Shown here: positions 26,340-35,288 of the stretch, piece by piece
How positions within the stretch are numbered: the first letter of the stretch is position 1
Layout: each line of letters starts with the position of its first letter
Source of the DNA: Paenibacillus tritici
Lineage (GTDB): Bacteria; Bacillota; Bacilli; Paenibacillales; Paenibacillaceae
Assembly: GCF_013204885.1 (NCBI RefSeq)
Contig: NZ_JABMKX010000001.1
Span: 601,284 to 665,283, forward strand
Reading direction: 5' to 3'
Length of the DNA stretch: 64,000 bases
Made by a program: the position numbers and the translations under genes
Notes under the pieces: generated by a model
What the model was told of the DNA's origin: nothing
What the model saw: the letters and a program-made list of their open reading frames with translations, nothing else
Databases searched by the model: none

Positions 26340-27821
26340 ATGTCATTGATCAATGTAAGCAATCTTACGTTTGCCTATGAGGGCACTTACGATAATATAT
26401 TTGAGCAGGTGAATTTTCAGCTCGATACCGATTGGAAGCTGGGCTTCACGGGCCGCAACGGCCGGGGCAAAACCACCTTCCTGAACCTGCTGCTCGGCAA
26501 ATATGAATATAGCGGAACGATATCGGCACAGGTTAGCTTTGAATATTTCCCGTATGTGGTTGCTGATCCTGCGGGCCAGACCCTGGATGTCATCCATGAG
26601 ATAGACCCGGAGATGGAGCACTGGAAATTAATGCGCGAGTTGTCCCTGCTGCGGGTAGCAGAGGATGTGCTGTACCGGCCGTTCCAATCCCTGTCGAACG
26701 GGGAGCAGACGAAGGTGCTGCTGGCCGCCCTGTTTGTGAAGGAGAACCAGTTCCTGCTGATTGATGAACCGACCAACCATCTGGATGTGAAGGGGCGTAA
26801 GCTGGTCAGCGACTACCTCAGCACCAAGCGCGGTTATATTCTGGTATCGCATGACCGGGCTTTTCTGGATAACTGTGTAGACCACATTCTGTCGATCAAC
26901 AAGACCAATATTGAGATCCAGAAAGGGAACTTCAGCAGCTGGTGGGAGAACAAGTCCAGACAGGATCAGTTCGAGCTGGCGGAGGACGAGAAGCTGCGGA
27001 AGGACATTAAGCGCTTGTCGGACTCGTCCAAAAGGACAGGCGGCTGGGCACATGAAGTCGAGAAATCCAAGAATGGTACGCGGAATTCCGGCTCCAAGCT
27101 GGATAAAGGCTATGTCGGCCATAAAGCCGCCAAAATGATGAAACGTTCCAAGTCGATCCAGCAGCGGCAGGAAACCGCCATCGCCGAGAAATCGAAGCTG
27201 CTGCGGAACCTGGAAAGCTCAGACAGTCTGAAGATCTCACAGCTTCCCTATCATAAAGAGCGGCTGGTGGAGCTGGAGGAGGTCTCGATACGTTATGGGG
27301 ACAAGGCCGTATGCTCCAGCGTGAGCTTAACCATTGAACAGGGAGACCGGATTGCCTTATCCGGGAGCAACGGCTCCGGGAAGTCCAGTATCCTCAAGCT
27401 GATCTGCGGGGAGAGCATGAATTATACCGGTGTCTTCGTCAAGGACAGCCAGCTGGCAATCTCTTATGTAACCCAGGATACTTCGCAGCTAAAGGGAAGC
27501 CTGAGCGAATATGCCAGAGAGCGGGGGATAGACGAGAGCCTGTTCAAGTCGATTCTGCGGAAGCTTGACTTCTCGCGGCTTCAGCTGGAGAAGGAGATGT
27601 CCACGCTTAGCGGCGGGCAGAAGAAGAAGGTGCTGATTGCCGCAAGCCTCAGCGAGAAGGTGCATCTGCATATCTGGGACGAGCCGCTTAACTTCATTGA
27701 TGTCATCTCCCGGATGCAGATTGAGGAGCTGTTGCTGGAATACACGCCGACGATCCTGTTTGTAGAGCATGACCGGGAATTCTGCGCGAACATCGCCACC
27801 AAGCAGTATGATTTGGATTGA
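26340..27821 (+). CDS. ABC-F ribosome-protection protein, Lsa/Vga-like
   Basis: A 493-residue soluble protein with two ABC ATPase domains and no membrane segments. Domain 1 (about 1-190) has Walker A GRNGRGKTT, signature LSNGEQTK and LLIDEPTNHLDV. An interdomain linker (about 200-300) is long, charged and rich in Lys/Ser. Domain 2 has GSNGSGKSS, LSGGQKKK and a relaxed HIWDEPLNFIDV. MSLINVSNLTFAYEG and GRNGRGKTT match the Lsa branch of ARE ABC-F proteins, which bind stalled ribosomes and displace lincosamides, streptogramin A and pleuromutilins. ATG 26340 follows AGGAGG. The attenuator leader supports antibiotic induction. Spectrum not determinable from sequence. Confidence 0.87.
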   Translation: MSLINVSNLTFAYEGTYDNIFEQVNFQLDTDWKLGFTGRNGRGKTTFLNLLLGKYEYSGTISAQVSFEYFPYVVADPAGQTLDVIHEIDPEMEHWKLMRELSLLRVAEDVLYRPFQSLSNGEQTKVLLAALFVKENQFLLIDEPTNHLDVKGRKLVSDYLSTKRGYILVSHDRAFLDNCVDHILSINKTNIEIQKGNFSSWWENKSRQDQFELAEDEKLRKDIKRLSDSSKRTGGWAHEVEKSKNGTRNSGSKLDKGYVGHKAAKMMKRSKSIQQRQETAIAEKSKLLRNLESSDSLKISQLPYHKERLVELEEVSIRYGDKAVCSSVSLTIEQGDRIALSGSNGSGKSSILKLICGESMNYTGVFVKDSQLAISYVTQDTSQLKGSLSEYARERGIDESLFKSILRKLDFSRLQLEKEMSTLSGGQKKKVLIAASLSEKVHLHIWDEPLNFIDVISRMQIEELLLEYTPTILFVEHDREFCANIATKQYDLD

Positions 27822-27851
27822 AAATCACTACAGGAAAGCGGGGAACGATCA

Positions 27852-28832
27852 ATGGAATATGTGAAACTGGGACATACAGGACTTGACGTATCGCGGCTGT
27901 GTCTTGGCTGTATGGGCTTTGGGGATGCCAAGCAGTGGGTGCATTCATGGGTACTGGATGAAGAGCAGAGCCGGCCTATTATTAAGGAAGCGCTGGAGCT
28001 CGGGATCAACTTTTTTGATACGGCTAATATTTATTCCATGGGGACAAGCGAGGAATACGTGGGCCGGGCATTGAAGGATTACGCGAACCGGGATGAGATT
28101 GTCCTGGCTACTAAGGTTCATGGACAGATGCACCCCGGTCCGAACGGCGGGGGCTTATCCCGCAAGGCAATTATGAGCGAGATTGATAAAAGCCTTAAAC
28201 GTCTGGGAACCGATTATGTCGATCTGTACCAGATTCACCGCTGGGATTATACTACTCCCATCGAAGAGACGATGGAAGCCTTGCATGATGTGGTGAAATC
28301 CGGCAAGGCCAGGTATATCGGAGCTTCCGCTATGTATGCTTGGCAGTTCCAGAAGGCGCTGTATGTTGCCGAGACCAGAGGCTGGACGCGGTTTGTGTCG
28401 ATGCAGAATCATTTGAATCTGATCTACCGTGAAGAAGAGCGTGAGATGCTGCCGCTGTGCAAGGAGGAGGGAATCGCAGTTATTCCCTACAGTCCGCTGG
28501 CTTCCGGAAGGCTGACCCGCGACTATGCGGAATCCACTTCGCGTTCTGAGACGGACCAGTTCCAGAAGTCCAAATATGACGCTACAGCAGCCACCGACCG
28601 TCTGATTGCTGAGCAGGTTGCCGTCATTGCTGAGCGGCGCGGTGTTCCGCGTGCCCAGATCGCTCTGGCCTGGCTACTGCAGAAGCAGCCGGTAACCGCT
28701 CCGATTATTGGTGCAACGAAGATATCCCATCTCACGGACGCAGCAGGTGCACTCTCCATTCAGCTGACTTCTGAAGAAGTGGCCTCCCTGGAGGAGCATT
28801 ATGTTCCCCATCCTGTCGTCGGAGCCCTGTAA
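27852..28832 (+). CDS. aldo/keto reductase
   Basis: A 326-residue (beta/alpha)8 NADPH-dependent oxidoreductase. The family pattern is clear: GLDVSRLCLGCMGFGD at the start, FFDTANIY (catalytic Asp and Tyr), a Lys in LATKVHG and a His in YQIHRWDY; SPLASGRLTR and APIIGATKISHL lie near the cofactor end. It resembles the YajO/YhdN/Tas-type group. It starts 30 nt after the ABC-F stop and is followed by a terminator, so it may be co-transcribed with the ABC-F gene. Substrate unknown. Confidence 0.88.
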   Translation: MEYVKLGHTGLDVSRLCLGCMGFGDAKQWVHSWVLDEEQSRPIIKEALELGINFFDTANIYSMGTSEEYVGRALKDYANRDEIVLATKVHGQMHPGPNGGGLSRKAIMSEIDKSLKRLGTDYVDLYQIHRWDYTTPIEETMEALHDVVKSGKARYIGASAMYAWQFQKALYVAETRGWTRFVSMQNHLNLIYREEEREMLPLCKEEGIAVIPYSPLASGRLTRDYAESTSRSETDQFQKSKYDATAATDRLIAEQVAVIAERRGVPRAQIALAWLLQKQPVTAPIIGATKISHLTDAAGALSIQLTSEEVASLEEHYVPHPVVGAL

Positions 28833-28863
28833 GGAAGCAGAAGGCTGTTACATTATAAAGAGC

Positions 28864-28904
28864 AAAGGAGCAGTTCCCCCTTAGTGGAGAGCTGCTCCTT
28901 TTTG
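28864..28904 (+). terminator. intrinsic terminator
   Basis: AAAGGAGCAG and CTGCTCCTTT form a 10-bp stem, followed by TTTG. It closes the aldo/keto reductase gene and may also serve the convergent LysR gene. Confidence 0.8.
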
Positions 28905-28930
28905 TTATCTTGACTGCAGGGCCAGATGAG

Positions 28931-29821
28931 CTAACCTCGCACAGGCTCCAGTGCAGTCTGCTGAATATAATCCAGGAAGCGGCGGGAGGCAGGGGACAAG
29001 TAGTGGCTCCGGCGCCATTTTAACCCGACCTCCCATTCCCAGCCCTCTTCCTCAATCGGAATCCAGACCAGGCCGTCCAGCATCAGGCCCAGCGTCTGCG
29101 GCAGCACGGAGACACCCAGCCCGGCTTTGATGAAGCCGGCTACAGTAATCAGGTCTTCTGCATAATAGGTGGAGGCCAGCTCGAAATTTGTATTTTGGAA
29201 GAGGGAGGTAATGGTGTTCTTCAGCCCGCAGTTCGTCTTCAGCCCGACAAACGGCTCACCCGACAGCTCGAACAGACTCAGACTGGTGCGGGAGGCGAAC
29301 CGGTGGCTGCTGGAGACCACGATATAAATCGGCATTCTGCGGATCATCATCCATTCATTATCCTCAGTCGTAGTCTCTCTGGAGGTGATCAGCATATCGG
29401 AGGTGCCGTTCTCCAGCGCTTCGTCTATGTCTCCGTGATTCCCCTGATACAGGTCAAACCGGACCTTGGGGTGATCTGCCTGATAATCCCTGATGAGCGA
29501 AGGGATCAGGTCCACACCAAGAATATTCAGATATGATATATGAATGATCCCGCTCTCGGCATTCGACCATTCCCCGATCTCCCGTACACCGTTACCGATA
29601 TTCCGCAGCGCTTCTTCGACCCATGAACTGAACATAACCCCATAGCGGTTCAACTGGACGTTACGGCCCTTCCGCTCGAATAAAGGAACGCCCAGCTCAC
29701 TTTCCAGCTTGGAAATCGCATGGCTCAGAGCAGGCTGAGTGATGCGCAGGGCCTTGGAAGCAGAGGTCATATGTTCGAGCCGGGCTACCGTCAGGAAGTA
29801 CTCCAATTGTGTAAGCTCCAT
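28931..29821 (-). CDS. LysR-family transcriptional regulator
   Basis: A 296-residue regulator. The N-terminal winged helix-turn-helix reads LEYFLTVARLEHMTSASKAL and ITQPALSHAISKLESELG, followed by a linker helix and a periplasmic-binding-like effector domain. AAGGAG precedes the ATG. It is transcribed divergently from the SDR gene 157 bp away, so it probably controls that gene and itself. Inducer unknown. Confidence 0.88.
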   Translation of the reverse strand: MELTQLEYFLTVARLEHMTSASKALRITQPALSHAISKLESELGVPLFERKGRNVQLNRYGVMFSSWVEEALRNIGNGVREIGEWSNAESGIIHISYLNILGVDLIPSLIRDYQADHPKVRFDLYQGNHGDIDEALENGTSDMLITSRETTTEDNEWMMIRRMPIYIVVSSSHRFASRTSLSLFELSGEPFVGLKTNCGLKNTITSLFQNTNFELASTYYAEDLITVAGFIKAGLGVSVLPQTLGLMLDGLVWIPIEEEGWEWEVGLKWRRSHYLSPASRRFLDYIQQTALEPVRG

Positions 29822-29889
29822 TCAGACTAGGCTCCTTTTATATTAATATTAGTAATGGATTTAATGAAAATAATAAATTAGACGCACAA

Positions 29890-29905
29890 CTTAATCAAGC
29901 TTAAG
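29890..29905. promoter_or_regulatory. candidate LysR operator
   Basis: CTTAATCAAGCTTAAG lies midway between the divergent LysR and SDR genes. It has CTTAA/TTAAG arms and fits the T-N11-A pattern typical of LysR sites. Confidence 0.4.
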
Positions 29906-29977
29906 ATCAATATAGACCCTGAAGGGCTGCACCTGGCAGCTCGAACGAGGAATATCTAATGAAATGAGGCTGTAACA

Positions 29978-30772
29978 ATGACAATCACTTATGCAAACCC
30001 CATGACAGAATACGAAGGCAAAAAAATATTGGTCACAGGCGGAACCAAAGGAATGGGTGAAGCTATCGTCAACAGATTTAAGGCGGCTGGCGCTACCGTG
30101 ATGACAACTGCCCGCACCGTCCCGGCTGATCTGGCAGATTCGGGATTATTCGTTGGGGCAGATCTGTCTAAGCAAGAAGGTGTGGAGAAAGTGATTGCAG
30201 CGGTCAAGGAACGGTTCGGCAGCATTGATATCGTAGTGAATAACATCGGGGGCAGCTCTACACCTCCTGGGGGATTCCTGGCAGCTAGCGATGAACACTG
30301 GATGGATGCGCTGAATTTGAACCTGCTGGCAGCCGTCCGGCTGGACCGGGGGCTGATCCCGCTCATGCTGGAGCAGGGCAAGGGAGTCATCATCCATATT
30401 TCTTCCATTCAAAGAGTGCTGCCGCTGATCGAATCGACCATCCCCTATGCAGCCGCCAAAGCTGCGTTAAGCAATTACAGCAAAAGCCTGTCCAAGGAAT
30501 TTTCTCCGCAGGGCATCCGAGTGAACCGGGTCGCACCGGGCTTCATTCAAACCACTGCAGCCGATGCCATGATGGAGAATATTGCGAAGGTGACAGGCAG
30601 TGTGGAAAGTGCGCTGCAGTCCGTGATGGATTCGCTGGGCGGCATCCCCATTGGCCGTCCCGGCTTCCCTGAAGAGGTGGGTGAACTGGTAGCCTTCCTC
30701 GCTTCGGACCGTGCTGCCTCCATTACGGGTGCTGAGTACGTGATTGACGGGGGAACCGTACCTACGGTGTAA
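29978..30772 (+). CDS. short-chain dehydrogenase/reductase
   Basis: A 264-residue classical SDR. The cofactor motif is TGGTKGMGEAI (T-G-x3-G-x-G), followed by NNIGGSS (NNAG equivalent), a catalytic Ser in HISSIQRV, and YAAAKAALS (catalytic Tyr and Lys). ITGAEYVIDGG is the standard C-terminal motif. It reduces or oxidises a carbonyl/alcohol with NAD(P)H. It is divergent from, and probably controlled by, the LysR gene. Confidence 0.88.
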   Translation: MTITYANPMTEYEGKKILVTGGTKGMGEAIVNRFKAAGATVMTTARTVPADLADSGLFVGADLSKQEGVEKVIAAVKERFGSIDIVVNNIGGSSTPPGGFLAASDEHWMDALNLNLLAAVRLDRGLIPLMLEQGKGVIIHISSIQRVLPLIESTIPYAAAKAALSNYSKSLSKEFSPQGIRVNRVAPGFIQTTAADAMMENIAKVTGSVESALQSVMDSLGGIPIGRPGFPEEVGELVAFLASDRAASITGAEYVIDGGTVPTV

Positions 30773-31048
30773 GGATGTGTAGCACATTCCCCGCTAAGAG
30801 TTGCCTAAGCTAGCACAGCGTCAGATTTAAAAAGGTGGAGTGGGCGCGATGAAGCCAGAAGGACGATAAGAGTGAAGTCATTGGGACAGATGTATGCGAA
30901 AAACCTTGCACATTAAGGCTGGCGCGAAGGTAATCGGGTCAATGTATGGGAAAACAAACATGTTTTCAAGGCACAACTCCAGCATGAAAATGAGCAGCGT
31001 GGCTAAAAAACAGAACGTTGTCTTTTCATTTATTTAACATATTTTAAC

Positions 31049-31303
31049 GGAAAACCAAACACAATTGGACTGGGTGCACCACGTAAGCCAAATGTAATCG
31101 GAAAACCGAACACAATTGGACTGGGTGCACCGCATAGGCCGAATGTAATCGGAAAACCGAACACAATTAGACTGGGTGCACCGCGTAAGCCGAATGTAAT
31201 CGAAAAACCGAACACAATTGGACTGGGTGCACCGCATAGGTCAAATGTAATCGAAAAACCGAACACAATTGGACTGGTAGCGCCGCGTAGGCCGTGCGTT
31301 TAT
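31049..31303. repeat. tandem repeat array, exact 51-bp period (array 2)
   Basis: Five adjacent units begin at 31049, 31100, 31151, 31202 and 31253, each starting GGAAAACC or a one-base variant and containing AACACAATTGGACTGGGTGC. Units differ by only a few bases. Degenerate half-units (AACCGAACACAAT) continue to about 31405, and weaker relatives occur at 30880-30960. There are no spacers, so it is not CRISPR. The reverse strand is open through the units and would encode 17-residue FGFSITFGL-type repeats, but without a ribosome site. It sits in the gene-free stretch 30773-31925. Confidence 0.85.
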
Positions 31304-31650
31304 CGCAGTGCCAGACGTATTTTCACAGAGAACCGAACACAATCGCAATCTGCTGACATGAAGGTCCTTAGGCTGAATGTATGCGAATAACCGAACACAA
31401 TAGTAGGTGTTTTGATCTTACTGATTCAATCTACTGTATAAAGTCCGATGCTCTACTAGCATATACCTCATAAGACAGTCCGTTAAGCCATTATTGGCTG
31501 TGCGGGCTGTTCTTTTTGTCTGTTTCGGGCTATTATTTCTTTTTAGCAGCGAAGCTGAGCTAAAGGACCGTCCAGTAAGGTACATAGTTACGTCCCCGCC
31601 TGGCAGACAGTTCTTAAGAAGCACTTAAGAAATAAACAAAAAGCAAAAGA

Positions 31651-31787
31651 AGCGGAGGGGAAATTTGGAACTGTAGGAGCGGTAGCGACCGCCTTTGACT
31701 CCGGATTTCAACCGCGCACAGCAGTCCAATAGAAGAAATCTGGTGACAACAGCGGCCGGAAGTCCAAATGTTCACCGCAGTGACGAT
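31651..31787. repeat. dispersed intergenic repeat family B, copy 1
   Basis: A 137-bp element that aligns without gaps to 61148-61284, with about 13 mismatches by eye. Ends are identical: AGCGGAGGGGAAATTTGGAA at the left and TTCACCGCAGTGACGAT at the right. It contains the hairpin GCGGT-AGCG-ACCGC. Both copies have the same orientation relative to the gene that follows. Apart from this element and the 51-bp array, I see no gene in 30773-31925. Confidence 0.85.
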
Positions 31788-31827
31788 GAAGCTTCAAGTT
31801 CAAATCTTGTGTGCGCCTTATATATTC

Positions 31828-31881
31828 TTTAGTTTTTCTTTAGATTTGGTTTAGACTGGATTAAGAATGGCAGGCTATAGT
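31828..31881 (+). promoter_or_regulatory. four 11-bp-spaced hexamers and -10 before the response regulator
   Basis: TTTAGT at 31828, TTTAGA at 31839, TTTAGA at 31850 and TTAAGA at 31861 are spaced exactly 11 bp apart. TATAGT at 31876-31881 can be the -10. Direct repeats at 11-bp period are the usual binding pattern of OmpR-family regulators (PhoP boxes, for example), so autoregulation by the adjacent regulator is likely. Confidence 0.65.
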
Positions 31882-31925
31882 TACAGTTAGTGCAGCTTGC
31901 ATGACGAGATAGAGGGGGATTCACC

Positions 31926-32633
31926 ATGTATACCATTCTCATAGCCGATGATGAATCGGAGATTGTTGAGCTTCTGCAGCTATATCTGGAGAAGGAATAT
32001 AACATTCTGCAGGCACAGAACGGAATCGAAGCCCTGAAGGTGATGCAGAACAACAAGATTGACCTGGCGATATTGGATATCATGATGCCGGGGATGGACG
32101 GGCTGCAGCTGCTCAAGCGGATTCGTGAACACGAGCATTTCCCTGTGCTGTTCCTGTCCGCCAAGAGCCAGTATCATGACAAAATCCTGGGGCTTGAGCT
32201 TGGGGCGGACGACTACATAGCCAAGCCCTTCAATCCGCTGGAGATTGTTGCCCGTGCCGGGGCCATGCTGCGGCGGGTGCATCAGTTCGATGCCCAGGCG
32301 GTGGAGGAAGAGAAACCGAGTGAGCAGATTGTGCTGGGAAGGCTGACCCTGGACCGGAGCACCTGCCAGGTGGAGGTAGCCGGGGAAGCTGTTGCCCTGA
32401 CCTCAACCGAATACAAGATCCTGGAGCTGCTGATGCAGCAGCCGGGCCGTGTGTTTACACGCAAGAAAATCTATGAGACCGTCTGGGAAGATTTCTATGT
32501 CTACGAGGACAACAGCATTATGGTGCATATCAGCAATATCCGCGACAAGATCGAACGAGATTCCAAGAGACCGGAATACCTGAAGACGATCAGGGGATTG
32601 GGGTACAAAATTGAAGCACCCGTGGAAAAGTAG
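31926..32633 (+). CDS. OmpR-family response regulator (VanR-like)
   Basis: A 235-residue regulator. The receiver domain begins MYTILIADDESEIVELL, with phospho-acceptor Asp about 51 in LDIMMPGMDG, then FLSAKSQ and IAKPFNPLE. The winged helix includes LTSTEYKILELLM and VHISNIRDKIERD. It resembles VanR-type regulators paired with small sensor kinases. GAGGGGG precedes the ATG, and four 11-bp-spaced boxes precede the gene. It overlaps the kinase gene by 23 nt. Confidence 0.9.
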   Translation: MYTILIADDESEIVELLQLYLEKEYNILQAQNGIEALKVMQNNKIDLAILDIMMPGMDGLQLLKRIREHEHFPVLFLSAKSQYHDKILGLELGADDYIAKPFNPLEIVARAGAMLRRVHQFDAQAVEEEKPSEQIVLGRLTLDRSTCQVEVAGEAVALTSTEYKILELLMQQPGRVFTRKKIYETVWEDFYVYEDNSIMVHISNIRDKIERDSKRPEYLKTIRGLGYKIEAPVEK

Positions 32634-34032
32634 AGATAACCGGCCGCTGCAATCGTCACTTACGATCGACTTCCTGCTGTTCAACTGTATGCTGCTGATG
32701 CTTGTGTTAGTGGTCTATCTATTCGTTCAAAAGGATATTACGCAGGTCCTCAGGGACCGGATGACTCCTGATCCCGATCTGTCCGTAGAAGCCGGGGCTT
32801 ACCGCGACGAGCTGGGCCAAGGGCCGGAGAGCAAACGGCTGCTGCGCAGCGGCGGCTGGCTGGAGTTGCTCGATTCCGGCAAGCAGGTGATCCGTGTCGT
32901 TGGAGACAAACAGGATGATACCCTGGCTTATGACGAGAACAGTCTGTATCAGGGACTGGAGAACCGCAGCGATCAGCCCTATTACTATTCCATTACCAGC
33001 CTTAATGAGGACAGCGGGGCAGCCTGGCTGCTGCTCAAGATTCCCCGGGATGTGATCAAGGTGTCCATCAATAACGAGCTCCTGGTCGCCTATCTGAATC
33101 ATTCTGTTTTCTTTTATGTTTTCTTGGTTAGCGGGCTGGTGCTCCTGCTGATCTTTGTGTACAGCTATTGGGTCTCCAGACGGATTAAGAAGCCGCTGCG
33201 GGTACTGAATCAGGGAATGAACCGCATGATGGAGGGACATTACAATACACGGATTACCCTCTATGCGGAGACAGAGTTCCTGCGGATCGGCAACAGCTTC
33301 AACTATATGGCAGATGTGATTGAGAAGACCACAGAGGAGAAACGTCAAGCCGAGAAGAGCAAGCAGCGGCTGATGGTGGACTTGTCACATGATCTGAAGA
33401 CGCCGATTACAAGCATTCAGGGCTATGCCCAGGCGCTTATCGAAGGACGGGTTACCGACCCGAAGCGGCAGACGAAATACCTGAATTATATCTACACCAA
33501 GTCGGTGCAGGTTACGAAGCTCATTCAGCATATGCTGGACCTGCTCAAGCTCGATTCACCTGATTTCATATTGCGCATAGAGCGCCTTGAGCTGGGCGGC
33601 CATTTGCGGGAGATTATTGCCGATACCTACGGCGAAATTGAGCAAAAATCCTTCGAGCTTCAGCTTCAGGTACCCGAAGAAGCGGTCTATGCCCGCTATG
33701 ATCCTGAGCTGTTCGCCAGCGTCATCAATAATCTGATCTCCAATGCGCTCGCCTATAATCCGGAAGGGACACGCATCCGGGTATCGGTCATTCCAGAGGA
33801 TACGGAGATCCGCATCGAGATTGCTGACAATGGAGTCGGCATTCCGAAGGAGCTGTGGTCTACCATCTTTGATCCGTTCGTGCGGGGAGATGAAGCCCGG
33901 ACGACAGCAAGCGGGGGAACAGGACTTGGACTATCCATTGCCAAGAAGAACGTGGAGAAGATGGAGGGTACACTGGTGCTGGAGAGCAGGGAAGAAGAGC
34001 CGTCAGTATTTGTAATCCGCATTCCGAAGTGA
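32611..34032 (+). CDS. membrane sensor histidine kinase (VanS-like)
   Basis: A 473-residue kinase. TM1 is about residues 20-42, a short extracytoplasmic region of about 125 residues follows, and TM2 is about 168-190. HAMP and HisKA come next, with the phospho-acceptor His about 260 in DLSHDLKTPITSIQG. The HATPase_c domain has NLISNALAYNP, DNGVGIP and GGTGLGLSIAKK. The start appears to be TTG at 32611, inside the regulator gene, with only a weak GGGG site; the N-terminus is therefore uncertain by some residues. The operon may act on the secreted stalk-domain protein 157 nt downstream. Confidence 0.87.
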   Translation: MKHPWKSRDNRPLQSSLTIDFLLFNCMLLMLVLVVYLFVQKDITQVLRDRMTPDPDLSVEAGAYRDELGQGPESKRLLRSGGWLELLDSGKQVIRVVGDKQDDTLAYDENSLYQGLENRSDQPYYYSITSLNEDSGAAWLLLKIPRDVIKVSINNELLVAYLNHSVFFYVFLVSGLVLLLIFVYSYWVSRRIKKPLRVLNQGMNRMMEGHYNTRITLYAETEFLRIGNSFNYMADVIEKTTEEKRQAEKSKQRLMVDLSHDLKTPITSIQGYAQALIEGRVTDPKRQTKYLNYIYTKSVQVTKLIQHMLDLLKLDSPDFILRIERLELGGHLREIIADTYGEIEQKSFELQLQVPEEAVYARYDPELFASVINNLISNALAYNPEGTRIRVSVIPEDTEIRIEIADNGVGIPKELWSTIFDPFVRGDEARTTASGGTGLGLSIAKKNVEKMEGTLVLESREEEPSVFVIRIPK

Positions 34033-34188
34033 AGAACGGGTGAAGAGTACAAAGTTCGTGTTTTTTTATAAGGTTCGTGCTTTTATATGGAGGAAATAAA
34101 TAACTTCTTGTCGAATGTACTGATCTGGAAGATTCCGGCACCTTGCCGGGGCACCTAACTTACATCGGGGGAAGGAATTAGAACATCT

Positions 34189-35259
34189 ATGAAAAAAATT
34201 GCATTACTGCTCACCACTCTGCTGCTGACGATCGGACTGATCTATCCAGGAGGCACCGGACGGGCAGCGGCCGCAGCCGCGCCAGCGTATACTGAGATTT
34301 CTACGTTTGTCGAAGGCAAGCTGCTTATTACGCCAGTCAAATCTGTACTCGTGAATGGCTCTGCTTATGTGCCGGTTAAGCTTGTGGGGCAGATTCCGGG
34401 CTTCACTGTGGCGGCGGATACCGCTGGCGTAACCCTCACAGGCAGCAAAGGAAGCGCCAAGCTGAACAAGGATAACTCCGTACTGTACAAAAGCGCTAAC
34501 TACGTTGCCTTCAAAACCCTGCTGAAGCTCGGAGCCATTGACGGCAAATATGCCTCCAGCGCCATATCGTTGTTCATTTGGAGCACAGAGGACGGCAAGA
34601 ATAAGAGTAATAGTATGCTCTACGCCATCAGCAAGCTGCCTGGAACCATGGGCATTGTGTTAGGCAAAAAGGTCTATTTATACGGGCATCCGGGAAGCCA
34701 TTGGGTGAAAAGTGTACAGTACGTTGATGATTACAACCAGAATTTTGTGATGCAAAATGAAGCCGGAACCGAGTGGGTCCTGGACTTGAACGATTTTGTG
34801 GACAATACCATGTACACCATGGAGAGTATAGACTATTTGAAGTATTACTATAATGGACTAACGGTGTGGACCCGGAACGCCTTGATTGCAGATAGTCCGT
34901 TCAAGAACTTTGAGAAAGCAACCATCGCCAATTTCCGCTCGAACCCGGCCAATGGTAATTTAGAAATGATCATCCGCCGGGCCAACGGGCAGGAGGTTCC
35001 GCTCGAGATTGAACCTCGCGATGACTATAGTGAGTATGTCGAAGATATACTGTTCTTCAAGAATCCGCAAACGGCCTTCAAGATCAGTGATAAGATGTGG
35101 TCAGCCATCCGTGAAGAGCGGGCGGTCAGCGGCATGACGATTACCGAGCTTCTTCTCTCCTGGGGAGACCCGGACAGCGTTCATGAAGGGTATGTGGTGT
35201 ACGGCGACCAATACGTCTATTTCATTAATGATAAGGTCTACTCTATAGTTAATTTGTAA
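34189..35259 (+). CDS. secreted protein with copper-amine-oxidase-N-like (stalk) domain
   Basis: A 356-residue exported protein. A signal peptide (MKKIALLLTTLLLTIG, then Ala-rich) probably ends near residue 31-34. Residues about 40-95 (VNGSAYVPVKLVGQIPGF, TLTGSKGSAKL) match the copper-amine-oxidase N-terminal or stalk domain typical of Paenibacillus surface proteins. The rest is unassigned, with aromatic-rich segments (YLKYYYNGLTVW). It follows a VanRS-like pair and ends at a very strong terminator. It may be a cell-wall-associated protein; no enzymatic motif is visible. Confidence 0.75.
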   Translation: MKKIALLLTTLLLTIGLIYPGGTGRAAAAAAPAYTEISTFVEGKLLITPVKSVLVNGSAYVPVKLVGQIPGFTVAADTAGVTLTGSKGSAKLNKDNSVLYKSANYVAFKTLLKLGAIDGKYASSAISLFIWSTEDGKNKSNSMLYAISKLPGTMGIVLGKKVYLYGHPGSHWVKSVQYVDDYNQNFVMQNEAGTEWVLDLNDFVDNTMYTMESIDYLKYYYNGLTVWTRNALIADSPFKNFEKATIANFRSNPANGNLEMIIRRANGQEVPLEIEPRDDYSEYVEDILFFKNPQTAFKISDKMWSAIREERAVSGMTITELLLSWGDPDSVHEGYVVYGDQYVYFINDKVYSIVNL

Positions 35260-35288
35260 TTAAGCGTGGAAAAGGGCTTCCGTCAGCG

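Noticed and set aside
31030..31266. Minus-strand ORF of 17-residue repeats (FGFSITFGL-type)
   Set aside because: It arises from the 51-bp DNA repeat; there is no ribosome site, and other frames are also open for the same reason.
31418..31624. 68-codon minus-strand ORF
   Set aside because: No ribosome site, no conserved features, and it spans T/A-rich intergenic sequence next to repeats.
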